Positions 1 to 13,648 of a stretch of 64,000 nucleotides of DNA are shown here, piece by piece. The notes below the pieces were generated by a model. It saw nothing but the letters and a program-made list of their open reading frames with translations, was not told the DNA's origin and did no database searches. The stretch is from Candidatus Latescibacterota bacterium (lineage in GTDB: Bacteria > Krumholzibacteriota > Krumholzibacteriia > JACNKJ01): positions 62,001 through 126,000 of the forward strand of contig JACKDC010000005.1 in assembly GCA_020633725.1 (NCBI GenBank), in the 5' to 3' direction. How positions within the stretch are numbered: the stretch's first letter is position 1; each line of letters opens with the position of its first letter. The translations under genes were made by a program, and so were the position numbers.

Positions 1-1
1 G

Positions 2-2446
<2,445 letters not shown>

Positions 2447-2506
2447 TGCGGGGCGGCGGGCGGGCGTGAGCGTCGCGCCGGCCGCCATGGCGCGATTGGA
2501 GACCCG

Positions 2507-2992
2507 GTGCCACGCAGCCCTCGTCTGGTCCCCGGCAACTGGGTGCCCGAGTTCAGCGCGGAGGACGAACAGGGCCGTCTCGTCAGCCTGGGCGACTTCG
2601 CCGAGCGCTGGGTGCTGCTCTACTTCTACGTGGCCGATGGACGTCCCGGCTGCGAGGCGCAGGCGCTGGGCTACCGGCGCCTCTTCGAGGAGATCAGGGC
2701 ACAGGGCGCCGTGGTGCTGGCGATGAGCGCGGACCCGCCGGCGAGCCATGCGGCCGCGAAAGCCCGTCTCGCGCTGCCCTTCACGTTGCTCACCGACGAG
2801 CGGCACGCCATCGCCCAGGCCTACGGCGCCTGGGGCACGCGCATGATCCTCGGCGAGACGATCACGGGTGTGCTGCGCAGCCACTTCGTCATCATGCCGG
2901 GCTGCAGGCTCATGGAGGCGCGTGTGGGCGTGAGCGCTTCCGACAGCGCGGCGATCGCCCTGGAGACCCTGCAGGGCCGCGCGTTCTCGTAG
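2507..2992 (+). CDS. Peroxiredoxin of the AhpC/TSA (BCP-like) family with an atypical active site
   Basis: Thioredoxin-fold peroxidase family that reduces peroxides through a peroxidatic cysteine. The 161-residue protein starts at a GTG; the fold signature begins with VPEFSAEDEQG near residue 13 and the peroxidatic position is Cys49 in GRPGCEAQ. Two things are unusual. The conserved Thr/Ser three residues before the Cys (TPGC in BCP proteins) is Arg46, and the resolving Cys five residues after it in BCP is Leu54. The only other Cys lies far downstream in IMPGC. It may be a one-Cys enzyme, have altered substrate choice, or be a non-peroxidase relative. It sits between clpB and a bacilliredoxin gene, which fits thiol/oxidative stress. 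Confidence 0.8.
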   Translation: MPRSPRLVPGNWVPEFSAEDEQGRLVSLGDFAERWVLLYFYVADGRPGCEAQALGYRRLFEEIRAQGAVVLAMSADPPASHAAAKARLALPFTLLTDERHAIAQAYGAWGTRMILGETITGVLRSHFVIMPGCRLMEARVGVSASDSAAIALETLQGRAFS

Positions 2993-3005
2993 CGGCGCCG
3001 GGACC

Positions 3006-3033
3006 TTGCGCGTCTCCAGGGAATGCGTATTTT
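3006..3033 (+). promoter_or_regulatory. Possible promoter for the bacilliredoxin gene
   Basis: TTGCGC, 16 bases, then TATTTT, about 75 bases before the start codon. The match to the -35 consensus is partial, so this is a weak call. Confidence 0.35.
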
Positions 3034-3066
3034 CCATCCCGATCGATTTCAGGTTTACACCAGATT

Positions 3067-3090
3067 GGCGATCCACAGCTCTGGATCGCC
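3067..3090. repeat. Perfect 9-bp inverted repeat before the bacilliredoxin start
   Basis: Arms GGCGATCCA and TGGATCGCC enclose a 6-base loop, directly before the GGAGG ribosome binding site at about 3100. The position fits either an operator or an mRNA hairpin that tunes translation initiation. No tail of T follows, so it is not a terminator. Confidence 0.6.
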
Positions 3091-3108
3091 CGGCAGCCCG
3101 GAGGAACC

Positions 3109-3528
3109 ATGCCCTACGACGATCTCATGGTGGCGCCCATGCGCGAGGAACTGACCCGTCTCGGTGTGGAGGAGCTGCGCGACGCGGCGGACGTCAGTCG
3201 GTGGATGGACGATCACACGGGCAGCGCCCTGCTCTTCTTCAACTCGGTCTGCGGCTGCGCCGCGGGCATGGCCCGTCCCGGGCTGGCCCTGGCCCTGCAG
3301 AACGCGCATCGGCCCAACCGCGTCGCCACGGTCTTCGCGGGACAGGACATGGAGGCCACGGCCGCCGCCCGTAAGGCCATCGCCGAGGTGCCGCCCAGCA
3401 GCCCGAGCGCGGCGCTCTTCAAGGACGGCCAGCTGGTCTTCTTCCTGCCGCGCCACGCCATCGAGGGCCGCGACGCCCGCGACGTGGGCGCCGATCTGGC
3501 CGCCGCCTTCGACCGCTTCTGCGCTTGA
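3109..3528 (+). CDS. Bacilliredoxin, BrxA/BrxB (YphP/YqiW) family
   Basis: Small thioredoxin-like protein that in Bacillus removes bacillithiol from S-bacillithiolated proteins. The 139-residue sequence carries the family hallmark NSVCGCAAG with the CGC motif at Cys48-Gly49-Cys50, followed by ARPG, VFAGQD and APSSPS-like (VPPSSPS) and PRHAIEG blocks typical of the family along its whole length. The start ATG is preceded by GGAGG with good spacing. It implies a bacillithiol-like low-molecular-weight thiol, or another redox partner, in this organism; no bshABC gene is visible here. The family assignment is strong, the exact thiol partner is inference. Confidence 0.9.
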   Translation: MPYDDLMVAPMREELTRLGVEELRDAADVSRWMDDHTGSALLFFNSVCGCAAGMARPGLALALQNAHRPNRVATVFAGQDMEATAAARKAIAEVPPSSPSAALFKDGQLVFFLPRHAIEGRDARDVGADLAAAFDRFCA

Positions 3529-3550
3529 CCCCCGCCTCCGGAGGACAGGG

Positions 3551-3888
3551 ATGAGCACGAGCACGCCTCTCGCGGAGCGCCACTGTCGCGACCTGCCCGC
3601 CGGCACGCCGGCGCTGGCCGACGGAGAGTTGCGCTCCCTGCTCGAACAGGTGCCGGGCTGGACCGTCGACGGCGAACGCCTGCGGCGGGACTACCGCTTC
3701 CCCGACTTCGTGACGGCCCTCGCCTTCGTCAACCGCGTGGGCGCGCTCGCGGAGGCGGAGGGGCACCATCCGGATCTGGAGCTCGCGTGGGGACGCGTGG
3801 GGGTGGCGCTGTGGACGCACAGCGTCGGCGGGTTGAGCGAGAACGACTTCATCCTGGCCGCGCGGATGAACGCGCTGCCGGCGACGGG

Positions 3889-3892
<4 letters not shown>
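3551..3892 (+). CDS. phhB: 4a-hydroxytetrahydrobiopterin dehydratase (pterin-4a-carbinolamine dehydratase)
   Basis: Dehydrates 4a-hydroxytetrahydropterin after each turnover of aromatic amino acid hydroxylases, so the cofactor can be reduced again. The 113-residue protein begins at the ATG behind GGAGGACAGGG, 22 bases after the bacilliredoxin stop; longer in-frame readings run over that gene and are not credible. Family features are GWTVDGERL, the active-site block EGHHPDLEL with His72-His73, and the C-terminal THSVGGLSENDF. A phenylalanine hydroxylase gene lies 2 kb away on the other strand, so the substrate enzyme is present. Its stop codon shares the tetranucleotide CTAG with the stop of the convergent kinase gene, a 4-base overlap. 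Confidence 0.93.
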
Positions 3893-5649
<1,757 letters not shown>

Positions 5650-5805
5650 GCCGCGTCCTTCGGATGGCGTTCCTACAGTCAGGTTATCGGAACTTCGAGA
5701 CCTGGCTTTAGGAATCTCCGGATGACACGGCGGGCAGGGCGCGCGCGGCGCGCGGGACCTCCGCTTCCCGGGGAGGGCGCAGACGTCCCCATGCTTTCGC
5801 GCGGC

Positions 5806-6528
5806 TCAGTTCAGGTACTGGCGGCGATAGCGCTCGAGCGCGTCGTAGAGCTGCTCGTAGGACTCGATCACGAAGAGGATGGGCTGGTAGTGATCGATGT
5901 CGAAGGGCTGCGCGATCACCCGTTCCAGATCGAAGGGCGCGCGCTCCACCTCGGGGCTCTCCAGGCAGTGCTTGCCTTCGCCCGGCGAGGAGATGAGGCC
6001 GCTGCCGTAGAGCTTGATCCGGCCCTGCTCGCGGATGAGGCCGAACTCCACCGTGAACCAGAACAGGCGCTGGAGCTGCGTCAGACGGGGCTCGCCGCCG
6101 GCGGCCAGGGCGGCGGCGCCATAGGCCTGCAGGAAGTCCCCGAAGATCCGGTTCGCGTGCATGGGGATGTGGCCGAAGACGTCGTGGAAGATGTCCGGTT
6201 CGGGCAGGTAGTCGATCTGCTCCGGCGGCCGCACCGAGATCGTGGTGGGGAACTCGCGTCGCGAGAGGCAGGTGAAGAAGACGTCGGCGGGGATGTAGCC
6301 CGGCACCGCCATGGACTGCCAGCCCGTGATGGGCCCGAGCCGCGCGTTGATGTCGCTGAGCTGGGGCACGCGGTCGGCGTAGATCTCCAGGGTGCGAAGG
6401 CCGTCCAGGTAGGCCTCGCTCGCCTGGGACTCGAGCTCGCCGATCCGGCGATCGTAGAGCTTCTTCCAGACCGCGTGATTCTGCTCGGTGTAGGCCTCGT
6501 AGTCCTGGTCGATGTACGCGATCTCCAT
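5806..6528 (-). CDS. phhA: Phenylalanine-4-hydroxylase
   Basis: Non-haem iron, tetrahydropterin-dependent enzyme converting phenylalanine to tyrosine. I start the 240-residue protein at the ATG preceded by GGGAGGCGGGC; upstream in-frame residues read through the promoter and are proline-rich noise. The iron ligands are His115 and His120 in HDVFGHIPMH and Glu161 in FWFTVEFGLI, with the same 46-residue His-to-Glu spacing as in bacterial PAH. The pterin-loop region GYIPADVFFTCLSRREFP is recognisable. Length is somewhat short for bacterial enzymes (about 260-290), and there is no ACT regulatory domain, as usual for bacteria. The cofactor-recycling phhB is nearby on the opposite strand. Confidence 0.93.
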   Translation of the reverse strand: MEIAYIDQDYEAYTEQNHAVWKKLYDRRIGELESQASEAYLDGLRTLEIYADRVPQLSDINARLGPITGWQSMAVPGYIPADVFFTCLSRREFPTTISVRPPEQIDYLPEPDIFHDVFGHIPMHANRIFGDFLQAYGAAALAAGGEPRLTQLQRLFWFTVEFGLIREQGRIKLYGSGLISSPGEGKHCLESPEVERAPFDLERVIAQPFDIDHYQPILFVIESYEQLYDALERYRRQYLN

Positions 6529-6566
6529 GCCCGCCTCCCGTGGTGTCGCTGCAGGGCTTTCGCACA

Positions 6567-6596
6567 ATAATTTCGGAATCGGCGGGTTTGCGTCAA
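6567..6596 (-). promoter_or_regulatory. Probable promoter for phhA
   Basis: On the minus strand TTGACG, 18 bases, then AATTAT, placing the transcription start some 30 bases before the ribosome binding site of phhA. Its -35 box faces that of the divergent M6-like gene and is part of the same inverted repeat. Confidence 0.6.
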
Positions 6597-6624
6597 GGGC
6601 AATCCCGCCGCGCTCGCCTTGACG
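6591..6624. repeat. Inverted repeat formed by the two divergent -35 regions
   Basis: CGTCAAGG and CCTTGACG form an 8-bp perfect inverted repeat separated by 18 bases; each arm holds a TTGACG -35 hexamer, one for each strand. Confidence 0.6.
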
Positions 6625-6649
6625 CCCCCGCGGCGGCCCCCCTATACTC
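6619..6649 (+). promoter_or_regulatory. Probable promoter for the M6-like protease gene
   Basis: TTGACG, 19-base spacer, TATACT. The good hexamers argue that translation cannot begin at the TTG at 6619, which lies in the -35 box, and supports a start near 6694. Confidence 0.6.
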
Positions 6650-6693
6650 CCCGCGCCTGCCCACCGTCCCCATCCGCAGCCAGGTGGTTGCCA

Positions 6694-9600
6694 TTGCGCG
6701 CCTTGCATCGCCGCTCCCCTGCCCTACAACTCGCTCTCCTCGCCGCCGTCCTGGTCCTGGGACCGTGGGGACGTCCCTGTCCGGCCGCGCCCGTGCCCGC
6801 CGCGCCCGGCGCCGCGCTTGGCCTGCCGTCCGCCGTCGCCCCGCCGCCGCGGGCCCTGGGGGAGGCGCAGCGCGCGCGGCTCGCCGCGCTGCTGGACGGC
6901 GCGCCCGCGCCCACGCGGCAGGACGTCGCCTGGCTGGGCATCCTCGTGGACTTCAGCGACCGCCAGTTGTCGGCGACCTATGGCGAGGACTTCGACCCAC
7001 TGAACGTGCTGGGCTATCCCGACTCCGTGGTGACCACCCCGCGCCGGGAGTGGTTCACGAATCTGATGACGCGCGCGTCGGAGTACTACGCGACGGTCTC
7101 GGCGGGCGCGGTGGCGCTGCACCCGACGCTGGCGGACTCGGTCGTCCACCTCAGCGGGACCATGAACCACTACGGCGACGACAGCGCCTTCAGCTGGGAA
7201 GAGGGCGTGCGCAGGCTCGCCGCCGAGGTGGTGGATTCGCTCGACGCGGCGATCGACTTCAGCGCCTGGGATCTCGTCACCTTCATCCACGCGGGGCCCG
7301 GGCAGGAGTCCGACCTGCTGCGCGACTCGCCCGAGCAGCTGTGGAGCGGCTACCTGGACTTCGCGTCGCTGAGCGAGGCCTTCGCGGACTCGCTGCCCGA
7401 TCCGCCGGTGGACGGCTGGCCGGGCATCCCCACGGACGACGGCGGGTTCGTCCTCCAGCGCTTCAGCGTGGCGCCCGAGCTGGAGGTGGAGGAGCAGCTG
7501 TCGCCGCCCTACGTGCTGGGGCCGCTGGGTGTCTACGTCCACCAGCTGGGCAGCTACCTCGGCCTCGTCAGCCTCAACGATCTCGTGCCGCCCCAGGGGC
7601 AGGGCGCGGGCAACTTCGACCTGATGAGCTACGGCCTCTGGAACGCGCTGGGCTTCGTGCCCGGGCCGCCCTCGGCGTTCAATCGTGTCCTCCAGGGCTG
7701 GGCGACGCCGGACCTGCTCCCGCGCGCCGACGCCACCGCCGCCCAGGCGCGCCAGCTCGCGAGCTGGGAGCAGGGACCCACGGGCACGGTGCTGGAGCTG
7801 CCCATCTCCGACCGCGAGTACTTTCTCGTGGAGAACCGCAACCAGGACGCGAACGGCGACGGCGCCTTCACCTTCGACGACGCCAACGGCAACCACCTGC
7901 CCGACAACGGCGAGTCGCTGCTCGGCGCCGAGTTCGACTACTTCACCACGCAGTACAACGCCTCGGACCAGACGCCCGGCAGCGGCCTCTTCGTCTGGCG
8001 CATCGACGAGGAGTTCCTGCGCCTGACCTTCCAGTACGACGTCAACCTGATCAACGCCTACAACGACCACTACGGCGTCGCGCTGCTGGAGGCCGACGGC
8101 TACCCCGACCTCACCGTCTTCAGCTTCGACGAGAACGCCTACGGCGGCGACTTCGACGCCTTCCGCGCCGCCGGCGGACCGAACGACCTCGTGGCGACGC
8201 AGACATCCATCGACCAGCACAGCCTGCCCTCCACGCGCAGCGCCGAGGGCGCCGACAGCGGCTGGCGCTTCTCGGGCATCGGGCCCCACGGCCCCAGCAT
8301 GGACTTCACCGTGCGGTGGGAGCCGGGCGCCTGGGCGCGCGCCGAGTGGAGCGCCGAGGGCCGCCTGCCCGTGGGCGACCCGCTCCTCGCCGACCTGCTC
8401 GCCGACCCCGGCGACCTGCCCGAGTTCGCGTTCCTGCTGAGCGACGGGGCGGACTCGCTCTTCGTCGCCGTCCAGCCGGCGGGCGCGGGCTTCGGCGAGC
8501 CCGTCACGATCGCCGCGCTCACCGGCGTCCCCGCGGGGGCGCTGGCCGGCGGCGACCTGGACGGCGACGGCGCCGACGAGATCGTCCTCCTCACCCGCGA
8601 CGGCCGCCTCTTCGCCTGGAAGGGCGACGGCACGAACCTGTCGGGTACGCCCGGCGCGCCGCTGCTCACCGTGGCGGGGGCGTCCGCGGGGCCGCTGCTG
8701 CTCGCCGCGTCCGCGCTCGGGGTGGTCGGGGACGCGGCCGTGATCGTCCTCTTCGAGGACCAGCCCGACGACGGCGGCGCCGGCTTCTCGGCCACCGTGC
8801 CGCGCGCGTTCGACGGCGCCGGCGCGGCGCTGGATCTCGCCGCCGCGGGCCTCGGCTGGGAGCTGCCGCAGCGCGGACTGCCGATGGGGCCGCCCGCGCT
8901 CGGGCTCGCCGTGGCGCCGGGCGAGCGCGGCTACGGACATGGCGCCGCCTCGCTGGCCTTCGTGCAGGTGGCGCTCGCGGACACGTCGGGGACGGGCGCG
9001 GCGAAGGTGCTGCGCCTCGCGTCACCGCCGGCCGCCGCCGCCGGCTGGGCGGGCGTGGACTCGCTGGCCATCCCGCTGAGCGCCGATGCCGCGCTGCAGC
9101 TCGCGGCCGGCGACCTCGACGCCGACGGCGTCGACGACCTGCTCGTGGAGACCGCGTCCGGTCTCTCGCTCTGGTTCCCCGCGGGCCGCCTCGGCGGCGC
9201 CGGCGACGGGGAGACGCTCTTCCGCGCCGACGAGACCGCCGTCCACGGCAGCGGCCTGGCGCTCCTGCCCGCGGACCTCGGCGGGGACGGCCTCGCCGTC
9301 GCGCTCGCCGCGGGCGCCGGCGCGTTCGCCGCCGTGGGCCCGGAGGGTGGTGCCCTCTCGACCTGGCTCTTCGAGCCCGGGCAGACCGACCCCGATCCCG
9401 GCTTCTGGGCGGACCCCGTGCGCTGGCTCCTGCTGCGCCGCGACGCGGACGGCCGCGACCATCCGCTCCTGGCCACCTACGACGGGCGCGTCTTCGTGGG
9501 CCGCGCCGACCTGGCCGCGGGGGCGGCGTCCCAGTTCCCAGGCGGCGACCTGGGCGGCAGTCCCGTCCTCGCGGATCTCGACGGCGACGGCCTCCTGGAA

Positions 9601-10071
9601 CTGCGCGGCCTCAGCGGGTTCACACCCGCCACGGGGAACACGGCCGGCGAGGACACGCTGCTGGCCGGCGCCGTGGCCCGGGTCTGGCAGCTCGACACGG
9701 ACCTGCCCGCCGCGGGCGCGTCCTGGGCCCAGGCCGGGGCCGACGCGGGACGCAGCCGGCGCCTGCCGCTGGCGACCGGCTTCGCGCCGGCCACCGGCGG
9801 CGCGCGCCTGACCGAGGCCTACGGTTACCCCAACCCCGCGGGCGAGAGCGTCACCTGGCGCGCTTCGACCGACACCCCTGCGCAGATCACGGTGACGCTC
9901 TACGACCTCGAAGGCCAGCAGCGCCTGCGGGTCGCGGGGGCCACCGACGGCTACAGCGCCTGGGAGCGCGAGAGCTCGCTTGTGGGCCTCGCGCCCGGCG
10001 TGTACTTTTATACGATCCGCGCCGAGGGCTCGGGCGATCTCCGCAAGGGGCGCCTGGCCGTGTTGCGCTGA
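6694..10071 (+). CDS. Secreted M6-family metalloprotease-like protein with a degenerate zinc site and FG-GAP-like repeats
   Basis: Large exported protein of about 1125 residues. I choose the TTG at 6694, with AGGTGG six bases upstream and a signal peptide (hydrophobic LQLALLAAVLVLG) right after it; the longer reading starts inside the promoter. The N-terminal half resembles immune-inhibitor-A/M6 proteases (WLGILVDFSD; the block NFDLMSYGLWN corresponds to the usual FDLMDYG-type region after the zinc site). The expected HExxH is, however, HQLGS at residues 283-287: catalytic Glu is Gln and the second His is Ser, so proteolysis by the usual mechanism looks impossible. Later come Asp-rich calcium-type loops (DANGDGAFTFDD) and FG-GAP/VCBS-like repeats (GGDLDGDGADE, AGDLDADGVDD, ADLDGDGLLE), and a type-IX-style C-terminal tail beginning YGYPNPAGE. 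A PorV-like gene follows after 23 bases. Confidence 0.85.
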   Translation: MRALHRRSPALQLALLAAVLVLGPWGRPCPAAPVPAAPGAALGLPSAVAPPPRALGEAQRARLAALLDGAPAPTRQDVAWLGILVDFSDRQLSATYGEDFDPLNVLGYPDSVVTTPRREWFTNLMTRASEYYATVSAGAVALHPTLADSVVHLSGTMNHYGDDSAFSWEEGVRRLAAEVVDSLDAAIDFSAWDLVTFIHAGPGQESDLLRDSPEQLWSGYLDFASLSEAFADSLPDPPVDGWPGIPTDDGGFVLQRFSVAPELEVEEQLSPPYVLGPLGVYVHQLGSYLGLVSLNDLVPPQGQGAGNFDLMSYGLWNALGFVPGPPSAFNRVLQGWATPDLLPRADATAAQARQLASWEQGPTGTVLELPISDREYFLVENRNQDANGDGAFTFDDANGNHLPDNGESLLGAEFDYFTTQYNASDQTPGSGLFVWRIDEEFLRLTFQYDVNLINAYNDHYGVALLEADGYPDLTVFSFDENAYGGDFDAFRAAGGPNDLVATQTSIDQHSLPSTRSAEGADSGWRFSGIGPHGPSMDFTVRWEPGAWARAEWSAEGRLPVGDPLLADLLADPGDLPEFAFLLSDGADSLFVAVQPAGAGFGEPVTIAALTGVPAGALAGGDLDGDGADEIVLLTRDGRLFAWKGDGTNLSGTPGAPLLTVAGASAGPLLLAASALGVVGDAAVIVLFEDQPDDGGAGFSATVPRAFDGAGAALDLAAAGLGWELPQRGLPMGPPALGLAVAPGERGYGHGAASLAFVQVALADTSGTGAAKVLRLASPPAAAAGWAGVDSLAIPLSADAALQLAAGDLDADGVDDLLVETASGLSLWFPAGRLGGAGDGETLFRADETAVHGSGLALLPADLGGDGLAVALAAGAGAFAAVGPEGGALSTWLFEPGQTDPDPGFWADPVRWLLLRRDADGRDHPLLATYDGRVFVGRADLAAGAASQFPGGDLGGSPVLADLDGDGLLELRGLSGFTPATGNTAGEDTLLAGAVARVWQLDTDLPAAGASWAQAGADAGRSRRLPLATGFAPATGGARLTEAYGYPNPAGESVTWRASTDTPAQITVTLYDLEGQQRLRVAGATDGYSAWERESSLVGLAPGVYFYTIRAEGSGDLRKGRLAVLR

Positions 10072-10094
10072 TCCGTCCAGTCCTAGGAGGAACG

Positions 10095-11066
10095 ATGGCG
10101 ATCCGTGCCCGCATCCTGGCAGCCCCTGCACTCGCGCTGCTGCTTCTCGCCGGCGGGGCGATCACCGCCGCGGCCTACGAGCCCGGCACCTCGGGGCTGC
10201 TCTTCCTGCGCCTGGGCGTGGGCGAGCGCGCCGCGGGCATGGGCGAGGCCTACACGGCCCTCGCCGCGGACGCCACGGCCCTCTACTGGAACCCCGCGGG
10301 ACTGGCGGCCGTCGAGCGCACGCAGGTGCACTTCATGCACAACGAGTGGATCTCCTCCGTGCGGCAGGAGTTCGCCGGCCTCGCGCATCCGACGCGCTAC
10401 GGCACCTTCGCCGTGGGCATCACCGGGCTCAACATGGACGAGCTCGAACTGCGCGAGGAACTGCCGAGCAGCGAGCCGCTGGGACACTTCTCGGCCTTCG
10501 ACATCGCCGTGCACGGCGCCTACGGCCGCGAGTTGCTGCCCGGCGTGCAGGCGGGCCTCGGCGTCAAGTGGATCTACAGCCGGCTCTACGAGGAGAACGC
10601 CAAGGGCTTCCTCGTCGATCTCGGCCTGCGCCACGAGACGAAGATCCCCGGCCTCACCCTGGGCGCCGCGCTGCTGCACTTCGGCGCCAAGTTCAAGTAC
10701 GTGAGCGAGGAGTTCGACGCGCCCCGCACGATCAAGCTCGGCGCCGCCTGGCTGGCGCCCTTCCATCCGGCCGAGGGCGACGTCCGCCTGGCCTACGACC
10801 TGCTGCTGCTCAGCGACAGCGACACCAGCACCGACGCGGACCTCGGCGCGAGCAAGTCCCTCAATGCGCGCAATCACGTGGGCGTCGAGTACGACTACCA
10901 GGGCCTGGCCGCGCTGCGCGCGGGCTACAAGGCGGGCTACGACTCGCAGGGGCTGAGCGTGGGCGCGGGCCTGCGCTGGCACCAGGTGATGTTCGACTAC
11001 GCCTTCCTGGCGGTGAGCAACGATCTGGGCAGCGTGCACCGCCTCGGGCTGACGCTCGACATCTGA
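10095..11066 (+). CDS. PorV/PorQ-like outer-membrane beta-barrel protein (UPF0164-like)
   Basis: 323-residue protein starting at an ATG behind a perfect AGGAGG. A signal peptide is followed by the family opening GTSGLLFLRLGVGERAAGMGEA and DATALYWNPAGLA, and then by alternating hydrophobic strands to the end (LGLTLDI), as in FadL-like barrels. PorV in type IX secretion is an outer-membrane protein that helps deliver cargo with C-terminal sorting tails to the surface, and the gene directly before it encodes such a cargo-like protein. Many FCB-group genomes hold several PorV-like paralogues without a proven secretion role, so the exact job is unknown. No core type IX genes (porK/L/M/N, sprA) are in the window. 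Confidence 0.82.
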   Translation: MAIRARILAAPALALLLLAGGAITAAAYEPGTSGLLFLRLGVGERAAGMGEAYTALAADATALYWNPAGLAAVERTQVHFMHNEWISSVRQEFAGLAHPTRYGTFAVGITGLNMDELELREELPSSEPLGHFSAFDIAVHGAYGRELLPGVQAGLGVKWIYSRLYEENAKGFLVDLGLRHETKIPGLTLGAALLHFGAKFKYVSEEFDAPRTIKLGAAWLAPFHPAEGDVRLAYDLLLLSDSDTSTDADLGASKSLNARNHVGVEYDYQGLAALRAGYKAGYDSQGLSVGAGLRWHQVMFDYAFLAVSNDLGSVHRLGLTLDI

Positions 11067-11072
11067 GCGCCC

Positions 11073-11891
11073 CTAGCGCCCCTCGGCGCCCGGCCGCGGC
11101 CGGAGACGGCAGTGCGGCGGGCGGTCGGGATCGTCCACCGTCTCCACGGGCACGGTCAGCCCCGCGTCGTTCATCAGGGTCAGCTGGCCCTCGACGAGAC
11201 GGGCGTAGCTGAAGCGCAGGATCCAGTCGCCCAGGCAGAGGATCTCCCAGCGGCTGTAGCGCAGGTGGAAGCCCAGGTGCAGGTGTCCGAGGATGAGCGC
11301 GTCGAAGTCCTCGTTCAGCACCGCCTTCAGCCGCAGGGGACGGCCCTGGCGGCCCTGCTCCATCTGCTTCTCGTCGAGCCAGCGGCTGCCGTGGGACAGG
11401 CGGTCCGCGAGCCAGAAGGTGAGGTCGGGGTGGACGAGCCTGGCCGCGCCGAGGAAGACGGGATTGCGGATCACCGCCTTGAGGGCCAGGTAGCCGCGGT
11501 CGCTGCTGAGCGTCTCGTCGCCGTGGTCGACGCGCAGCCGGCGGCCCTGGTGCTCGGCCACGAGACCGTCGGGCGACAGGTCGAAGTCCCAGTCCCGCGC
11601 CAGGTGCTCCCCCAGCCAGTAGTCGTGATTGCCGCCGATGAGCGTCACGCCGGTGCCGGCGTCTCGTAGACGACGCAGAGCATGGAGGATGTCCCCGAAG
11701 CCCGCGGGGACCACCCGTCGGTACTCGAACCAGAAGTCGAAGAGGTCGCCGACCACGTAGAGCCGCTCCGCCCCCTCGGCGGCCACGCCGGCGAGGAAGC
11801 GGGAGAAACGCTCCCTCTTTTCGCGCTCGTGGGCGGAATCCCGGGCGCTGAAGTGGGCATCGGAGACGAAGTAGACGGCATCGCCGGGCAT
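11073..11891 (-). CDS. lpxH: UDP-2,3-diacylglucosamine diphosphatase (LpxH-type)
   Basis: Calcineurin-like metallophosphoesterase that hydrolyses UDP-2,3-diacylglucosamine to lipid X in lipid A synthesis, at the cytoplasmic face of the inner membrane. Of the 272 residues, the metal-binding blocks are clear: Asp11-His13 in SDAHF, Asp49 in GDLFDFWF, Asn88-His89 in GGNHDYW, HGDE and LGHLH. The GDLFDFWF and GGNHDYW forms are characteristic of LpxH rather than other phosphoesterases. It supports a diderm with lipid A. The gene converges with the PorV-like gene, six bases apart, and diverges from degP. An LpxH2-like subtype is possible. Confidence 0.88.
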   Translation of the reverse strand: MPGDAVYFVSDAHFSARDSAHEREKRERFSRFLAGVAAEGAERLYVVGDLFDFWFEYRRVVPAGFGDILHALRRLRDAGTGVTLIGGNHDYWLGEHLARDWDFDLSPDGLVAEHQGRRLRVDHGDETLSSDRGYLALKAVIRNPVFLGAARLVHPDLTFWLADRLSHGSRWLDEKQMEQGRQGRPLRLKAVLNEDFDALILGHLHLGFHLRYSRWEILCLGDWILRFSYARLVEGQLTLMNDAGLTVPVETVDDPDRPPHCRLRPRPGAEGR

Positions 11892-12054
11892 CGGGGCTCC
11901 CTGCGGCGGGGGTCGGCGACCACCCTAGGGCATCGCGTCGGCCGCGCCCAGGGGAAAAGCGGGCCGGGGACCGGGAACCCCGCGGACGGCAGCGCGTTAG
12001 CGACGCACCCTGCCGGCGACCGTCCCTTGCCCCCCGGCCACGGCGCAGGAAATC

Positions 12055-12083
12055 TTGATCCTGACGAGAAATACAGATAGAAT
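12055..12083 (+). promoter_or_regulatory. Promoter of the degP/htrA gene
   Basis: TTGATC, 17-base spacer, TAGAAT. Transcription would begin near 12090, leaving a short leader that carries the AGAGGAAAGG ribosome binding site, which favours the GTG at 12123 as start. Confidence 0.7.
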
Positions 12084-12122
12084 TCGCAATAGGGGACACC
12101 AGTGAGAGGAAAGGATTTCCAA

Positions 12123-13571
<1,449 letters not shown>

Positions 13572-13648
13572 GGGGGCGCCCGCCCCACGGAACCACCCCT
13601 GCTGGAAAGGTTCACGCCGCGGCGACGCGGCTGGCGAAAGGACGGACC

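Noticed and set aside
6619..6693. TTG at 6619 as start of the M6-like protein
   Set aside because: It lies in the -35 hexamer of the promoter; the added residues are proline-rich and precede the signal peptide.
6540..10094. Long plus-strand frame in phase with the PorV-like gene
   Set aside because: Arg/Ala/Pro-rich shadow of the M6-like gene; the PorV-like protein starts at the ATG at 10095 behind AGGAGG.
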